NCBI GenBank assembly: GCA_002914805.1
Contig: JXTB01000031.1
Span: forward strand, 582,094-646,093
Origin: Parasponia andersonii
Taxonomy: Eukaryota > Streptophyta > Magnoliopsida > Rosales > Cannabaceae
DNA: 64,000 nucleotides
Reading direction: 5' to 3'
The translations under genes were made by a program, and so were the position numbers. The notes beneath the pieces were generated by a model that worked only from the letters and a program-made list of their open reading frames with translations, was not told the DNA's origin and searched no databases. Shown in pieces: positions 13,423 through 26,816 of the stretch. Position 1 is the first letter of the stretch. Every line of letters starts with the position of its first letter.

Positions 13423-14391
13423 TCATTTGAATCCATTTTGAGATTCATTCTCAATAGCTCTCTTAGCAGTCTCAAGATCCTCATCGAAGAACATATCCCA
13501 ATGGCCATCCCACTTGATGAAGAACTCAGTGTCTTCATGATACTGAACCCTATGAACGTCCCCAGCAGGCGTGAAAAGGTAATCCCCAACGATCAAATCA
13601 AACCTCTCCTTCTTTGTCAAATTCCACACCGTCTTCTTCCCCTCTGTCACCACCAAATCGTGCCCGAAAGTGTGGTGATGAGCCGGCTCCACGCTCCCGG
13701 CTACGAACCTCACCAGCGCCGAGGTCGGAGTCTCTCTCAAGATCTTCATCGACCCACCGGGGATTATGTCGATCGGACCCAGCACCCGACTCTTCACCAG
13801 GTTGCAAATCGAGCAGGTAGAGTCTTCGATTTTGGGGATTTCAGCTCCGATCTTCGGCATCTCCGTGATCGAATTGTCGAGGAAAGACTGAATCTCCTCC
13901 GGCCAGGGCCTGGAATCCGAGGCCGGGCATGGGGATTTGAAGGGGGTCTTGAGCCAGGTGTCGAGGATTTCAATGGCGGATTCGGGCGAGGTCGACATGC
14001 CGGAGACGGCGAGGACGTTGGAGTTGTTGATCGAGCGGGCGTTGAGGGCCTCGGCGGGGTTGAGGCACGTGGCGGCGAAGACGCCGGGGAACTTGTTGGC
14101 GAAGATGGCGACGCCGACGCCCGTGCCGCAGGCGACGAGGCCACGTGTCTCGACGGCGGCGTTGGAGTCGTCGGAGGAGGCGGAGGAGACGCGGCGACCG
14201 ACCTCGGCGGCGATTGAGTAGTAGGAGGAGGTGCCGAGGTCCTCGACTTGGAGGTTGAGGGAGCGGAGGTGGGCAACCAAGCCGTCCTTGAGGTCGCAGC
14301 CGAAGGAGTCGGCGCCGGTGATGATCTTGATGGGCTTCGCAGCGGTGGCAGCGGAATCGGCCATTGGAGCGGCGGTGGCGGTGGAAGTCAA
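13423..14391 (-). CDS. DRT102: DRT102-like protein: RpiB/LacA sugar-phosphate isomerase domain plus cupin domain
   Basis: One uninterrupted exon of 322 residues. Residues about 20-160 match the RpiB/LacA isomerase fold, including GADSFGCDLKDGL at the start and the loop CGTGVG at 89-94, then NNSNVLAVSGM near 122-132. Residues about 205-300 form a cupin, with the metal-ligand-like cluster HHH (238-240), His244 and His280 and the PAGDVH turn. This fusion and length are typical of plant DRT102, named from Arabidopsis for DNA-damage tolerance. The present-day biochemical role is unclear, and a plastid location has been reported for relatives. A second Met at residue 10 could be the real start, because the first nine residues are low complexity. 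The GC content (many GCG/CGC codons) is far higher than in the neighbours. It is divergent from the DUF2358 gene. Confidence 0.93.
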   Translation of the reverse strand: MTSTATAAPMADSAATAAKPIKIITGADSFGCDLKDGLVAHLRSLNLQVEDLGTSSYYSIAAEVGRRVSSASSDDSNAAVETRGLVACGTGVGVAIFANKFPGVFAATCLNPAEALNARSINNSNVLAVSGMSTSPESAIEILDTWLKTPFKSPCPASDSRPWPEEIQSFLDNSITEMPKIGAEIPKIEDSTCSICNLVKSRVLGPIDIIPGGSMKILRETPTSALVRFVAGSVEPAHHHTFGHDLVVTEGKKTVWNLTKKERFDLIVGDYLFTPAGDVHRVQYHEDTEFFIKWDGHWDMFFDEDLETAKRAIENESQNGFK

Positions 14392-14805
14392 CTGTTTTGG
14401 ACTTTGGAAGTTAAGGAGTGAGTGAGTAGTGGAAAGAGAATTATGTGGAAGTGAATTAAGGAATTTTTTGGTGCTGAGACAGATAGATCAGATGAGATTA
14501 ATATAAATCTGAATCTGGACCAATCCTCGGGGGAATCTTGGGTTATTATCGGAACTAATTAAAATAATTCGGCTGATGGTTATAAGCCTAAATGATCTCC
14601 CATCTTTATCTTATCTTAATGATGGGGCCAAGGCCCAATTAAAACGTCATTGGGCTGACAAAACAGGCCCAGGTTGAACATATCATACTCTTCTAATCTA
14701 ATCTAATCTAATCTTAAAAAATAGGGGGAGAGAATGACGTGGCAATGATTGGAGAAAAGAGAAGTGGCCTCTCTGCAGTTCTGTCTGCCCGACGGTCCAT
14801 AGGCA
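14392..14805. promoter_or_regulatory. Shared bidirectional promoter region of DRT102-like and DUF2358 genes
   Basis: Only 414 bases separate the two divergent start codons. A cluster of TGGGCY site II-type motifs (GGCCCA, TGGGCT, GGCCCA) occupies about 14627-14672, and TGACGTGGC (G-box/ABRE-like with a TGACG core) lies at 14735-14743. For the minus-strand gene, TATATTAA at about 14499-14506 is a plausible TATA box, roughly 110 bases from its ATG. No TATA box is evident for the plus-strand gene. A CTAAT pentanucleotide repeat (four copies) is at about 14693-14713. Regulation is inferred from motifs only. Confidence 0.5.
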
Positions 14806-17045
14806 ATGGCGGGAATCTTACACACTCCACAAGCTCCTCTGCACTACTTTAGACCCAGGGTAATCCATAAAGCATACGTCTCTCTCTCTCTCTTTATTAT
14901 TTTTTTTAAAAAAAAAATAAATAAATAAAATAAAATTAGAATGAAAATGAAATATTACGTGGTTTGGGTTTAGTCAACTCGCTGGTAATGGTAATTTTAT
15001 TTGCATATGACCTTGGATTGAATTTAGTAGAGTAGGAATGGAATCTGGTGCTTCTCAACCGGCCCAGATAACAATAATTCTGGTAAATCCTACAAGAGGG
15101 AGACCCCTCAGCTTTTGAGAATTGCGGTCAGCGGAGTCACGGAACTTCTCAGGCTCTTCTCTGCCTCCCAAGGTCCAACCAGGTAGGTACAGTTTTTTCC
15201 TATTTTAAGTAATCCACTTCATTTTCTAATTGGTGCTTCCCAAGAAAAATGCAAGCCTAGTTGTCATAGCTGCGCCTTCAACTCACTCCGCTGGATGGTA
15301 TTCTTTTGCTCTTGGCATCACTGACTATTCACATTCCAACTAAACTAAAATTTGAACCATGATTTTCTTTACTACAAAATTTCATTGGCTTACTATACTA
15401 CCTTACCTTACTAGTGAGTTAATATGCATTTTTTCACATGCAAATTTGTTTGTCTTTTGTTTCTAAATTCTAACATTTTGTTTTGTGGATTGGACAGAGT
15501 GACCGAGAAACGGAGAGATGAGTTTTCAGTTTCAAGTGTCGATGATGTAGTGACGATTCTCAAATCTGATTACAGGAATGCTTATTTTGTTACAGGTACA
15601 ACTTTTCCATTGTTGATGCGTTCCAGACATATTTTTCTTTCCTGGTTATCTTATTTGAAGTTAATACTTCCCTTGAGAATAGGGGTTTTCTCTTCTGCAA
15701 TTTATGCTGAAAACTGCATCTTTGAAGATCCAACTATTCGATTCCGAGGTGAGACGAGTTAAATTGGCATTATTAATGTTAGCGTCGCGTATCATATCTC
15801 TGTGTGTAACAGGAACTTAAGAACTAACCTTAATTGTGTGCCTATTCTCAGGTAAGGAATTGTATTCTCGCAACTTGAAATTGCTTGTTCCTTTCTTGGA
15901 CTCTCCATCTATTGTATTGCAAAAGATTGAGAAGGTGTCACTCCTTTTAGATTCCATTACAACTTCATATATCTGATTGTTAATGAATAGTATGCTTTTC
16001 TAATAGTTTGCTATATAATACCGGAAGTAGGCGAGCTTGATTTGGTCGTGATCTTAACTAATGGAACTAATCTAGTAGGTCAGAAAGTGAAAAGCTGGGA
16101 TGCTTTTTAAGCCTTGTTTTTACCCTGTTGTTAATCTCCTGTGCATTCCCTTGAACCAAATACAGAGGTAGGCACAGAAAGAAGTGAACGGAAGAATGTA
16201 ATAGGGGAAAACTCAATCAGGGTCGTTAGTGTCTCATAACATGACTTTTAGTAGCAGATTGATTGTATATCTTTGGCTCATCAAGAATGCCGGGAAGAAG
16301 TGAAGATGGTTGTTAATGTCTTGTATTATGAATCTCTGCAGGATATCACTTCTGAAACAAAATTTGTGGTAGCAACGTGGAAATTAAGGTGCTTATAACT
16401 TGGTCTATTTTCTTTTTAGCTTTATAACGTGTTATGAGTTTGAACGCATTAGCATATTCCCCTATTGTGTGTGTCTATTGCATTATTGCTTGTAAGCTGG
16501 TTTGTATCACCAGGATGAACTGTAAAAAATATTCCCCCCTAAAAAAAAATGAAGATGATGAAGGTCGTTTCTGGCCCATGTCTAGCTATTTTTGGTCAAA
16601 AATCAAGTGTGTTTTCCATTGCCAATGAAAACTGAAAGCCTCACAAGATGAATTGCAGTCCCCTTTTTCAGTTCAGATAGTGTACAACTGAGCTTGCGAT
16701 GCTCATACAGAACTAGGTTTACTTGCATCCTTTCTACAATCTAACTTATCTGCTATGCAGGACCTATTTGAAGCTTCCATGGAGACCTCTCATTAGCATC
16801 AATGGAAGTACGATCTATGAATTAGATGGCGAGTTAACGGTAAAAGATAAAAACCCTCTTTCTGCTGCAATTTATCTCTCTGTAGTAATTGCGGAAAATG
16901 TTGTTATGGCTGTTATTAATCCGTGGTACGTTGCTGCTATTATTTGACTTGACAGATTGTAAGGCATGCGGAGAGTTGGGGTGTTACAGCACTAGAAGCA
17001 GTTGGTCAGATATTCATACCTAGCGTTGGACAACTTGATGAATGA
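14806..17045 (+). CDS. DUF2358 family protein (SnoaL/NTF2-like), probably plastid
   Basis: Plant protein of unknown function. Proposed exons: 14806-14859, 15097-15182, 15498-15595, 15683-15748, 15852-15934, 16342-16388, 16761-16839, 16956-17045, giving 200 residues in one open frame. The conserved core is clear: VTEKRRDEFSVSSVDDVV, then IYAENCIFEDPTIRF, FLDSPSIVLQKIEK, the TWKLRTYLKLPWRP block, IYELDGEL, and RHAESWGV near the end. This is the DUF2358 signature with an NTF2-like fold. The first exon is the weakest point: acceptor 15097 keeps the frame, whereas the stronger-looking acceptor at 15068 would break it with this exon 1. The N-terminus could therefore be mispredicted; a transit peptide is expected. 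It is transcribed away from the DRT102-like gene. Confidence 0.82.
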
Positions 17046-17485
17046 CAAGTACAGAAATTCAAATTGATTGACATCAGCATTAGTTGTCAATCATAACTAG
17101 AATAGCAAAAGCAAAGTTCGGATAACTTTCATACATATTATGTATGCTTTTGAGATTTATTCCATTTACATCATGGTTTGCTAACCAGATATCAAGTAAT
17201 ATAAGCTCGTTTTGTTGCTAATGGTCTTATGTTCACACTGTAGTCCGCATCAAATTATTTTTTTCGGGTTGAATTGACCATCTGTTCTGGTCATTGTATA
17301 TCAAGTTTTCAAAAGCAAGTGAAAAGAAAAGAAACTAAGCTTGTATAGAGAACAAAAAAAAAATCAAGAGGCTGGATAGACCGTTGCCAATTACAAACAT
17401 AAATACGTTTATCTTCTATAATTAAACAACTTACACCAATTTTCAAATATAGTTCAAGTAAATAGAGAGAGAACTTAAACAATGT
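17046..17485. other. 3' flank of the DUF2358 gene, no gene seen
   Basis: AT-rich DNA that should include the 3' UTR. It ends at the target-site duplication of the chromovirus insertion. Confidence 0.6.
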
Positions 17486-17490
17486 TTTTA

Positions 17491-19842
17491 TGTGAAAACC
17501 TTGGTTTTTAATCAAGGACACTCTGGTATTTTCATAAAAATTGGGGACTAAAATAAATAAAAATTGTTGGAATTTTATTAAGGATTGAAAGAGGGATCAA
17601 AGTGGAAGAATTTGTTGAAGTTAGGGTCAATTTTGAATTTATAAGGACTTAATGAAAAAAACATGCGAAATTTGGGTTATAATATAATTTTAAAAAGATT
17701 ATTTGCTCAGCCCATAAAGGACACATGTCAAAAATTTCCCAAAATCAGCCCAAATCCCCAATCTCTCTCCTCTCCCTCCCATGGTTCCTCTTCTTCTTCA
17801 CCCCTTCACTCTGCAACTCACAATCTGGCCACCTTTTGCCACCGGTGATGACCGCCAGTCCCCAGAGCTGACTCCCCATGGCCGGACAAACCAGCGCCGG
17901 ACCCCCACCGCCTCCCGACATGCCGCCTATCTCCAGAAAACTACGCGCGAAGCCATGGAATTTTGCAGCAGAAATTCGACGTTCTGACACCGTTAACCAC
18001 CACCCACCACTATGAACAATAAGCTCGGCCACCCTTGAGTCTAATCCAGCCCTCCACCGCCATTAATTTCTAGCAAAGAAGCTCCGTTGAGCATTTGAAA
18101 CTTTTTGTGTCATTTTTGTAACAAAAAATGGCGTTTGTATCATTATTTTTGCGATGTCCAACCATTGCTCTTGAAACGTTATGGCGTGGATGTATGGTTT
18201 AAGATATGATCAAGAGTGGTCATTTTGTGTAGAATGGACGAATGGATTGAGAAAAAATCAGATCTGAAAATTATGACGTCTATGCAAATATTTTCAAAAA
18301 TTGACATTTCTGTAATTTTTAGAATTAGTTCATATTAAAGTCCAAATCTAAGCTTAAGGCCTCGAAACTGAAATCAGATTTCAAAATTGGACTAAGCACG
18401 GTCAAGAGACAAGTTTTGATAAATAGTATCGATAGGTTTCGAAGTGACACAAAATCTGAGACAAGGTTTGGGGTTTTGCTTCATTTTGCGTAGCACGGGT
18501 CAGGTTTCTGGTCGGAGCCCAAATTAATCGAATTATATGTCTAACATAATATTTTTGGGTACTAGGAATTCAATGGTGACTTTTGTTTCTCAATTTGAGG
18601 CTTCGTTTAGAAAGTCACCCCTCAAAGTGAGCTCACGAGATCCCGAAACAACCATTTGAGTGACTAGGTGACCAACAGGAGATTCTACAGGTGTCGATAG
18701 CTTAACTTAGCTATTAAGATGAGATAGGGATTCAATTACCAAGTTTTATACTTATTTTCTTTTAAAATATGCATTATGAACTATTTCTTAAAATTGTCGA
18801 TTTTCGTGGATTCAATTGATTTGATAGGATATTCGGCGAGCTTATAAACTGTTGAGATATATTAGGTTATTTTAGGATTGGATTATATAGATTTTATGCA
18901 GGTTTAAATTTTGGTTTTGGAAAATATAGCCATTATGTTGCCTAATTTTTGTAAATCCCAGAATAATACCAAATGAATTTAAAGCATGATTTCCTTGGTA
19001 TACTTGATGCATGGTATTACACACTCTACGATATGTTGCACCTACTATAGGATCATATACTTGAGTTCCATTTTAGCATCATAGTATTTAGATCACCAGC
19101 GAATTGTTGCAGTGCTAAGTGAGAGACCTAGGCCCTTACACAAGATTTACTGACATACCTTCGAGTGGTATTAGGATATTGAGCACCTCTTCTAAAAGAG
19201 TATTACAAGGCCGTAATGGGAGGATGAGAGCTCATTCATATACTTGGTTGACTTATGATATGTATAACATGGTAACTTTGATTTTGGTTTTGAATATATG
19301 GTTATTCTTAATTATTTGTAAACTTGATTTATAAATAGATTTTAGAAAGATACTAACCATGCAAGTTTAAAAAGTTACATTCATACCAAAAAGATAATTG
19401 AATTCCTACTGAGTGTGTGACTACTTACCCCCTATCTTTTCCCCTCTAAAGTGGTGTACAGTATGACTTGACCAACTTTGGAGCAAAGTGATTAGGATAG
19501 GAAGTTGGTTACTAGTTTGATGTTCGTAAACCATTTAGGAACTCTTATTTTTTTGATTTGTATTAAACCACTTAGTAACTCTTATTTTTTGATTTGTATT
19601 ACTTATTATGCCTACTTATGATAGTGATGGTGATATATATGTATGTTTTACGAATATTATTAACAGTCCATATCTAATGGTAATCATAAAACTATAGGAA
19701 TTTATAATTTGGAGCTGTCATTTTTGAAACTAGTTGTTGTTTTTCTAAAAAATATAAGTTTCTATAATTTTCTAAAGTAACTTACGAATTTCTACATGTT
19801 AAATTCATTTTCTGCTTTTGACCCGAGGTTTGGGTCATCACA
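17491..19842 (+). repeat. 5' LTR of the chromovirus
   Basis: 2352 bases, beginning TGTGAAAACC and ending TCATCACA. It matches the 3' LTR over its length, apart from indels and numerous C/T and G/A differences. A GC-rich block (17780-17990) lies in its first third. Confidence 0.92.
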
Positions 19843-19850
19843 GAAATTTT

Positions 19851-19863
19851 TGATATCAGAGTG
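19851..19863 (+). other. Primer-binding site (tRNA-iMet type)
   Basis: TGATATCAGAGTG begins eight bases past the 5' LTR end. The usual plant sequence is TGGTATCAGAGC, so it carries changes. Confidence 0.75.
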
Positions 19864-20039
19864 AAAGTTTAATTACTTCGAACGTGATACTATTAGACTA
19901 GACTCTGACTTTTTTTTTTTTTTCAAAAATACTTGCATTATCGTCTAACTAACATTTTGGTATATGAATACAGAAATATAATGCCTTCGAGAAGAAGAAT
20001 ATTAAGGTAAGAGCCTAAGGTTGAAACTTCTCCACTACA

Positions 20040-23000
20040 ACAAGAAGTCCCTAACCTTCTGACAAACTTGTATGATGTTTTATAAGCATTATCGAGTCTA
20101 AGGATGGAGCGAAACTCTGAGGCACATCAAGCTAGTTTTTTTCAAGGACTTGATGAAGCTCAATCCACCATCATTTGATAGGAGATGTGATCCCACCTTG
20201 GCCGAGAAATCTCTTAGAGATGTCAAGAAGACTTTCAATACTATTAGAATACTAGCAGAGTTCTAAGTAATCTTTGCCACTTACAAGTTGATTGACGGAG
20301 CTATAAATTGGTGGGATATAGTCACGTTATCTTAGGATGTGACTGCTATGATACCTTTGAGGGTTTGTTCAGGAGTTATTACGCTAATGCTAGTTATAGA
20401 GCTACTATGATTAGAGAGTATGAATGGCTTAAGCAGGGTGACATGACAATGAATGAGTATTACTTACAGTTTATAGAGTTGGCACAATATGGCTAAGCAC
20501 TTAGAATAGACCCTACCCTCCAGATTGTCAAATTCATTAAGGCTTTGAGACCACCCATTTTGGAGAAGATTCTAATCCAATCCTTCAACAACCTTGTTGA
20601 TTTAGTTATTATAGCCCAAAAAGTAGAGGTTTTTCTTAATAATCAGTCGATAACAAGGGTTTATGCGGGAAACAAGGGCAATGGGAGAAAAATGAATAAG
20701 AATAACCAAAGACAATGGGAAGAGCAAAATTTTCAGAATAGTGGGAGTTATAACAATAGTGGCTCTTCAAATAAAGGTCGCTGTGGACCATATGGACGCT
20801 TCAACTATGGACAATAAGGTCACCAGAAGAAAGCTTATCTTTAATATTAACAAAAATCTCCATTGTCTTAAAGAAGACCACAAGAAAGTCAAAGTGTCTC
20901 AATTCCTTTTCAAGGCAATCCGATGAGACTAGTGCAATCTCAAACCCAGTCTCAGGTATTTATATCCACTCCTTACTAGCAGCCTTCTGGTTTTCAGTAC
21001 CAGCATCAGTATAGGCCACAAAGTTTGGGCTACAACCAGGGCTATACTTAGAATTTCCGGACTCCATAAAGTTCTGGAAACCAAAAAAGACGTAGATATA
21101 CTAGCACCAATCTAGGAACTAGTAATAGTCACATTTGCCAAGGAAAAGGGAATAAAAGAAAAGGTAAAGCTTCTGGTCAAGCTTATATGGTAGTAGAGTT
21201 ATATGAGGCTCATGACCATATTGGCAGAGGTATTAAAATGGTATGATTCTCATTTCCCACTCTTAGGATTCATGTCTTATTTGATACTAGAGCTTTCTAT
21301 TTTTTTTATCTCCATGTTACGGATTGGAATATTCTATGTTAGATCATGTGTTGATTTTGGGAACACCCATGGGTGGAGTTGCTGATATTTCTACTATCTG
21401 TCGTGGTTGCTTTGTTGTGATTAATAGTAGGAAACTACTAGATGGTTTGGTTATGTTGCCTTCGTAATAATTTGATGTGGTTCTCTATATGGATTGACTA
21501 TCTAAATACCGAGTGATTTTTGACTGTTTCAATAAAAGAGTACCTATTTGTCTAAAGGATGGGTATCCTATTGTTTATCTAGCTCATTTGAATCCTTTGA
21601 GACTGAGTCCTATTCTAAAAGCATGCATAGGTGGAAGGAAGAAATTAGAGTGATATGGGAATTTGTATGCCATCGATGGTGAGATAGGAATCGTCGAACA
21701 GTATCCTTGGATATCAATGTTAGCGAGTTTCCAGATTTTTTTTGGAGAATTTACCACGGATACCACTTGATAGAGAGATCAAGTTTTGTATTGATATGAT
21801 TCCCAGGGCTTAACCAATTTCTATTCCAGCCTATCGTATGGTTCCAGCAAAAATGACTGAGTTGAGGAGTCAGCTGGATGACCTTTTATCAAAGAGATTT
21901 ATTAGGACTAGTACCTCTCTATAAGGTGCTCCTGTTCTATTACCAAAAAAGCTGATGGAACATTTCAACTCTATGTGGATTACAGAAGACTGAATCAGCT
22001 TACGATAAAGAACAAACATCCCTTATCGCAGATTGACGAACTATTTGATCAATTGGGTGGACCTAGATTCCTTTCCAAGATTGATCTTAGATCTAGTTAT
22101 CATCCGTTGAATATCTGAGAGGAAGATATACCGAAAACTGCATTCAGGACTCGTTATGGACACTTTAAGTTCATAGTTATACCATTTGGTCTGATTAATG
22201 CTCCAGTAGCATTTATGGACCTTATGAACAAGATTTTTAGACCTTATTTAGATCACTTTATGATTCACTTCATCGATGAGATCTTAATCTATTCTAAGAC
22301 TCGAGAAAAATATGCTAAGTAATTAAGAATTGTGTTTCAGTCCTTGAGAGACCATCAACTTTATGCCAAGACATCGAAGTGTGACCTTTGGGATGACAGA
22401 AATGAAATTCTTAGGGCATGTTATATCTCATGATGGAATTTCGGATGACCCTTCCAAGATAGAATCCATTCTAGAATGGGAGAGACCGAAGAGTGTAACT
22501 TAGATAAGATTTTTTCTTGGTCTAACTGGTTATCATCGCCGTTTTGTTGAGAATTTCTTAAGAATTGCAATGCATTTGATAAAGTTAACAAGAAAGAATG
22601 TCAAATTTGTACAGAATGATGATTGCAAAGTAGTTTTCATAGAATTGAAGAGGAGATTGACAATTGCGCATATTCTTATTATTCCTAATAGTAATGAACC
22701 TTATGTTATACATACTGATGCTTCTGATTCAGGATTAGGATGTGTCTTAATGCATAATGGCAAGGTAGTAGTTTATGCTTCCCACTAGTTAAAGCCACAT
22801 GAGGAGAACGATCCTCCTTATGACTTGAAGTTACCAGCTATAATCTTTGCTCTTAAGATTTAGAGATACTCTCTGTATAGTGCGAAGATTGAGATTTATT
22901 ATGATCATAAGAATCTGAAGTATCTGTTTGCTCAACAAAACTTGAACTTGAGACAAAGAAGAGTTAAGTATATGGAGGACTATAACTTCGAACTTCAGTA

Positions 23001-24500
23001 CCATCTTGGAAAGGCCAACATTATAGCTAATACTTTAAGTAACAAGTCGATAGCATACTTACTTCCTTGATACTAGAAGATTGAAAGAATACGATTACTA
23101 TTAGTGACTATAACTTGGAGTATAGCAAAAATAGGAAAACTGCTTGTATTAGTAACATTGTGGCTATACCATTACTTCTCCAGATAGTATAACAAAGCCA
23201 GTGGCAAGATCAAAAATTGGGAGCAATCTAAGACCAACATTAGAATGGTAAGCAGTTAAATGATTGGAATACCAATAGAGAAGGATAGGATGCATCTTAT
23301 AGCCAATGACCCTTATCTTATAGGGACTATTTTGATTTAGGCTTATAAGTCTAAGTTCGCAGTATATCCTGATAGTACTAAGATGTACCACGATCTTAAA
23401 AAACAATACTGGTGGAAAGGCATGAAACGAGATATAGTTACTTTTGTGGCTAAGTATATAACTTGTCAGTAAATTAAGACAGAACAACAGAGGCCAGCTA
23501 GACTACTTCAGCCTTTGCCCAATGTGAAAATGAGATAAAATCACTATAGATTTGTAACAAGTTTACTAAGAACCTAAAGAAAGAATGATACTATTTGGAT
23601 GATAGTTAATCGATTAACAAAGATTGCTGGCTTTATATTAATCGGGATTAATTTTTCATTTACATAGATAAGTTATTTCTTTGGGAATAGAACTGAATTT
23701 TAGTGCAGCTCATCTTCCTCAGATAGAAAGCTAATCTGAGAGGACTATATAGATTCTAGAGGGCATGCTTTGCTCATGTATACTGAATTTTAGTGGAAGC
23801 TAGAATTATCACCTATCATTGGTGGAGTTTACTTACAACAATAACTACCAAACCAGTCTTGGCATGGCTCTATATGAGGTACTATATAAAAAACCATATA
23901 GGTCACTCTTATGTTGGACTTATGTAGAGGAACATGTTACTCTTGGGCTAGAACTAGTACACAAAACTACTGAAAAGGTCCCATAAGACACGAGGTAAAG
24001 TTTGATGTTGGTGACAGTGTATTCTTGAAAGTTACACCAATGAATGGAGATAAAAGATTTGAATTTAAAAAGAAGTTAACTCCAAGATACATTGCACCAT
24101 TTGAAATTATTGATAAAATTAGACATGTTGCTTATCGTCTGGATCTACCATCGCAATTAGGTCAAGTACACAATGTATTCCATGTTTCAATGCTCTAAAA
24201 GTATATACTTATGCCATCTCATGTTTCCAGTATATGGAAGTGCCTATCTAAGAGAATGTAACTTATAAGGAGCCACCAGTTCGAATACTGATGTTTCCAG
24301 TACATGAAAGTGCCTATCAAACAGAATGTAACTTATAAGGAGCAACAAGTTCGAATACTAGAAAGATAGCTTAAGGTGCTTTGTAACAAAGATTTTCTGC
24401 TTGTCAAGGTTTTTTGGGAGTACCATAAGAAAGAAAAAGCTACTTAGAAACCTGAGACTGAGATTTATAAGAAGTATCATCATTTGTTTAACTTTTAACT
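20040..24500 (+). pseudogene. Degenerate gag-pol of the chromovirus
   Basis: Gag: SYYANASYRATMIREYEWLKQGDMTMNEYY-type retrotransposon gag at 20360-20496, followed by a Gly/Asn-rich stretch. Protease near 21260-21330 has its DTG active site changed to DTR. Reverse transcriptase 21940-22400 keeps [15 protein letters not shown] and PFGLINAP, but the usual YxDD centre reads FIDE. RNase H is at 22630-23080 (HTDASDSGLGCVL, then DHKNLKYLF). Integrase has an H2C2-like block (23380-23480), but most of the DDE core is deleted or scrambled; GPY/F-like and chromodomain remnants lie at 24000-24500. Stops and frameshifts occur throughout, so no protein can be made. Confidence 0.88.
24219..24362. repeat. 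About 71-bp tandem duplication in the chromodomain region
   Basis: A block from TTTCCAGTATATGGAAGTGCC to AGTTCGAATACT is repeated directly afterwards with a few differences (second copy starts about 24293). It lies between the integrase C-terminus and the chromodomain and disrupts the frame. Confidence 0.85.
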
Positions 24501-24569
24501 TGAGGTTGTACTTTGATTCTTGCTTTATATTTTGAATTCTAGGACAAAATTCCCTTAAAGATGGAAGAA

Positions 24570-26816
24570 TATGAAAACCTTAGTTTTTAGTCAAGGACAC
24601 TTTAATCTTTTCATAAAAATTGGGGACTAAAATAAATAAAAAAATGGGTGGAATTATATTAAAGATTGAAAGAGGGATCAAAGTGGAAGAATTTGTTGAA
24701 GTTGGGATCAATTTTAAATTTATAAGGACTTAAATAAAGAAAAAATGTGAGACTTAGGCCATAATATAATTTTAAAAAGGTTATTTGTCCAACTAATAAA
24801 GGACACATGTCAAAAATTCTCCAAAATTAGCCCAAATCCCCAATCGCTCTCCTCTCTCTCCTATAGTTCTTCTTCTTCTTCTTTGTCCCCTCATTGTGTA
24901 GCTCACGATCTGGCCATCTCCTACAGTTTGTGATGACGACCAGCCCCTATAGCTAACTCCCCATGGTCGGATGAACTAGCGTCGGCCTTCACTACCTATC
25001 TGGCATTCTGTTGCCGTTAACTGCCACCCACCGTCATGAATAGTATGCTCGGCCTCCCTTTGAGTTTAGCCCAACCCTCCAATGCTATTAATTTCTAGCA
25101 AAAATACTCCGGCGAGTATTCGAAACTTTTTGTGTCATTTTTACAACAAAAATAGCATTGGTGTAATTATTTTTGTGATGTCCAACCATTGCTCTTGAAA
25201 CTTTGTGGCACGAATGTATGATTTAAGATATGATGAAGAGTAGTCATTTTTTGTGGAATGGATGAATGGATTGAAAGGAAATTAGATCTGAAAATTATGG
25301 CATTTACACAAATATTTTCAAAAATTGACATTTTTGTAACTTTTAGATATTAAAGTCCAAATTGAAGCTTGGGACCTCAAAACTGAAATTGGACTTCGAA
25401 ATTAGACTAAGTGAGATCAAGAGATGAGTTCTGATATATAGCATCAATAAGTTTCGAAGTGGCACGAAATTTGAGACTCAAGTTCAAAGTTTCGCCACGT
25501 TTTGCATGCTACGGGCTGGGTTTCCAGCTGAAGCCCTAACCTAGTATTTTTGGGCATTAGGAATTTATTGGTGACATCTATTTCTCAATTTAGAGTTTCA
25601 TTTGAAAAGTCACCCCTTAAAATGAGCTCATGGGATTTCGAAATAACCATCTAAGTGACCTGGTGACCAAAGAGAGATTCTACGAGCATCGATAGCTTAG
25701 CTTAGCTAAGGTATCAAGGTGAGGTAGAAGTTCAATTACTAAGTTTTATACCTATTTTCTTTTAAAATGTGAATTATTGATTTTCATAGATTCAATTGAT
25801 TTGATTGGATATTTGATGAACTTGTGAACTGTTGAGATAAATTGGATTATTTTGAGATTAGATTGTATGGTTTTTATGCAAGTTTAAAATTTTAGTTTTG
25901 GGAAAATGCAGTCGTTATGCTGCCCGATTTTCTATAAATTCTAGAATAATACCAAATGAGCTTTAAAGCATAATTTCCTTGATATACTTGATGTATGGCT
26001 ATTACACAGTCTATAATATATTGTACCTACTATAGGATCACACACTTGAGTTCTATTTTAGCATCATGGTATTTAGATTACTGGTGAGTTGCTGCAGCAA
26101 TAGATAAGAGACCTAGTCATCTATGCAGGATTTGCTGACATACCTTTAGGTAGTATCAGGGTGCTGGGTATCTTTTCTAAAAGAGTATGACAGGGCCGTA
26201 ATGAGAAGATGAGAGCTCATTCATATACTTAGTTGATTTATGATATATACAACATAGTGACTTTGGTATTAGTTTTGAATATGTTATTACTCTTGATGAT
26301 TTGTAAACTTTTTTAAAAAAATGGATTTTAGAAAGGTACTAACCATATAGGTTTAAAAGGTTGCATTCATTCCAAAAAGGTAATTGAATTCTTACTAAAC
26401 ATAAGAATGCTCACCCCTTTTATCTTTTCTCCTCTCAAGTAGTATGCAGTATAATTTGAGCAACTCTGGAGCAGAGTGATTAAGAGAGGAAGTTGGTTGC
26501 TAGTTTAGTGTTCATAAACTACTTACTGACTCTTATTTTTGTATTTGTAATAATAATTGAAAGATCATACTTTGGATTTAACCTGTATTACTCGTTATGT
26601 CTACTTGCCATGGTGATGGTGATATATATATTTTATGAATATAATTTATGTCTAATAGTAATTACAAAAATATAAGAATTTATAATTTGGATTATTTTTA
26701 TAAATTATTACTGAAGTTGTCGTTTTTGAAACTAGATGTCATTTTTTTGAAATATAAATTTTTATAATTTTCTCAATTAACTTATAAATTTTTACTTCAG
26801 GATTTGGGCGGTGACA
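24570..26816 (+). repeat. 3' LTR of the chromovirus
   Basis: 2247 bases, beginning TATGAAAACC and ending GGTGACA. It is about 105 bases shorter than the 5' LTR, partly from a deletion of some 57 bases in the GC-rich block near 24990. Many changes relative to the 5' LTR are C to T or G to A. Confidence 0.92.

Noticed and set aside
13438..14217. 259-residue plus-strand ORF
   Set aside because: Antisense shadow of the GC-rich DRT102-like gene; no domain.
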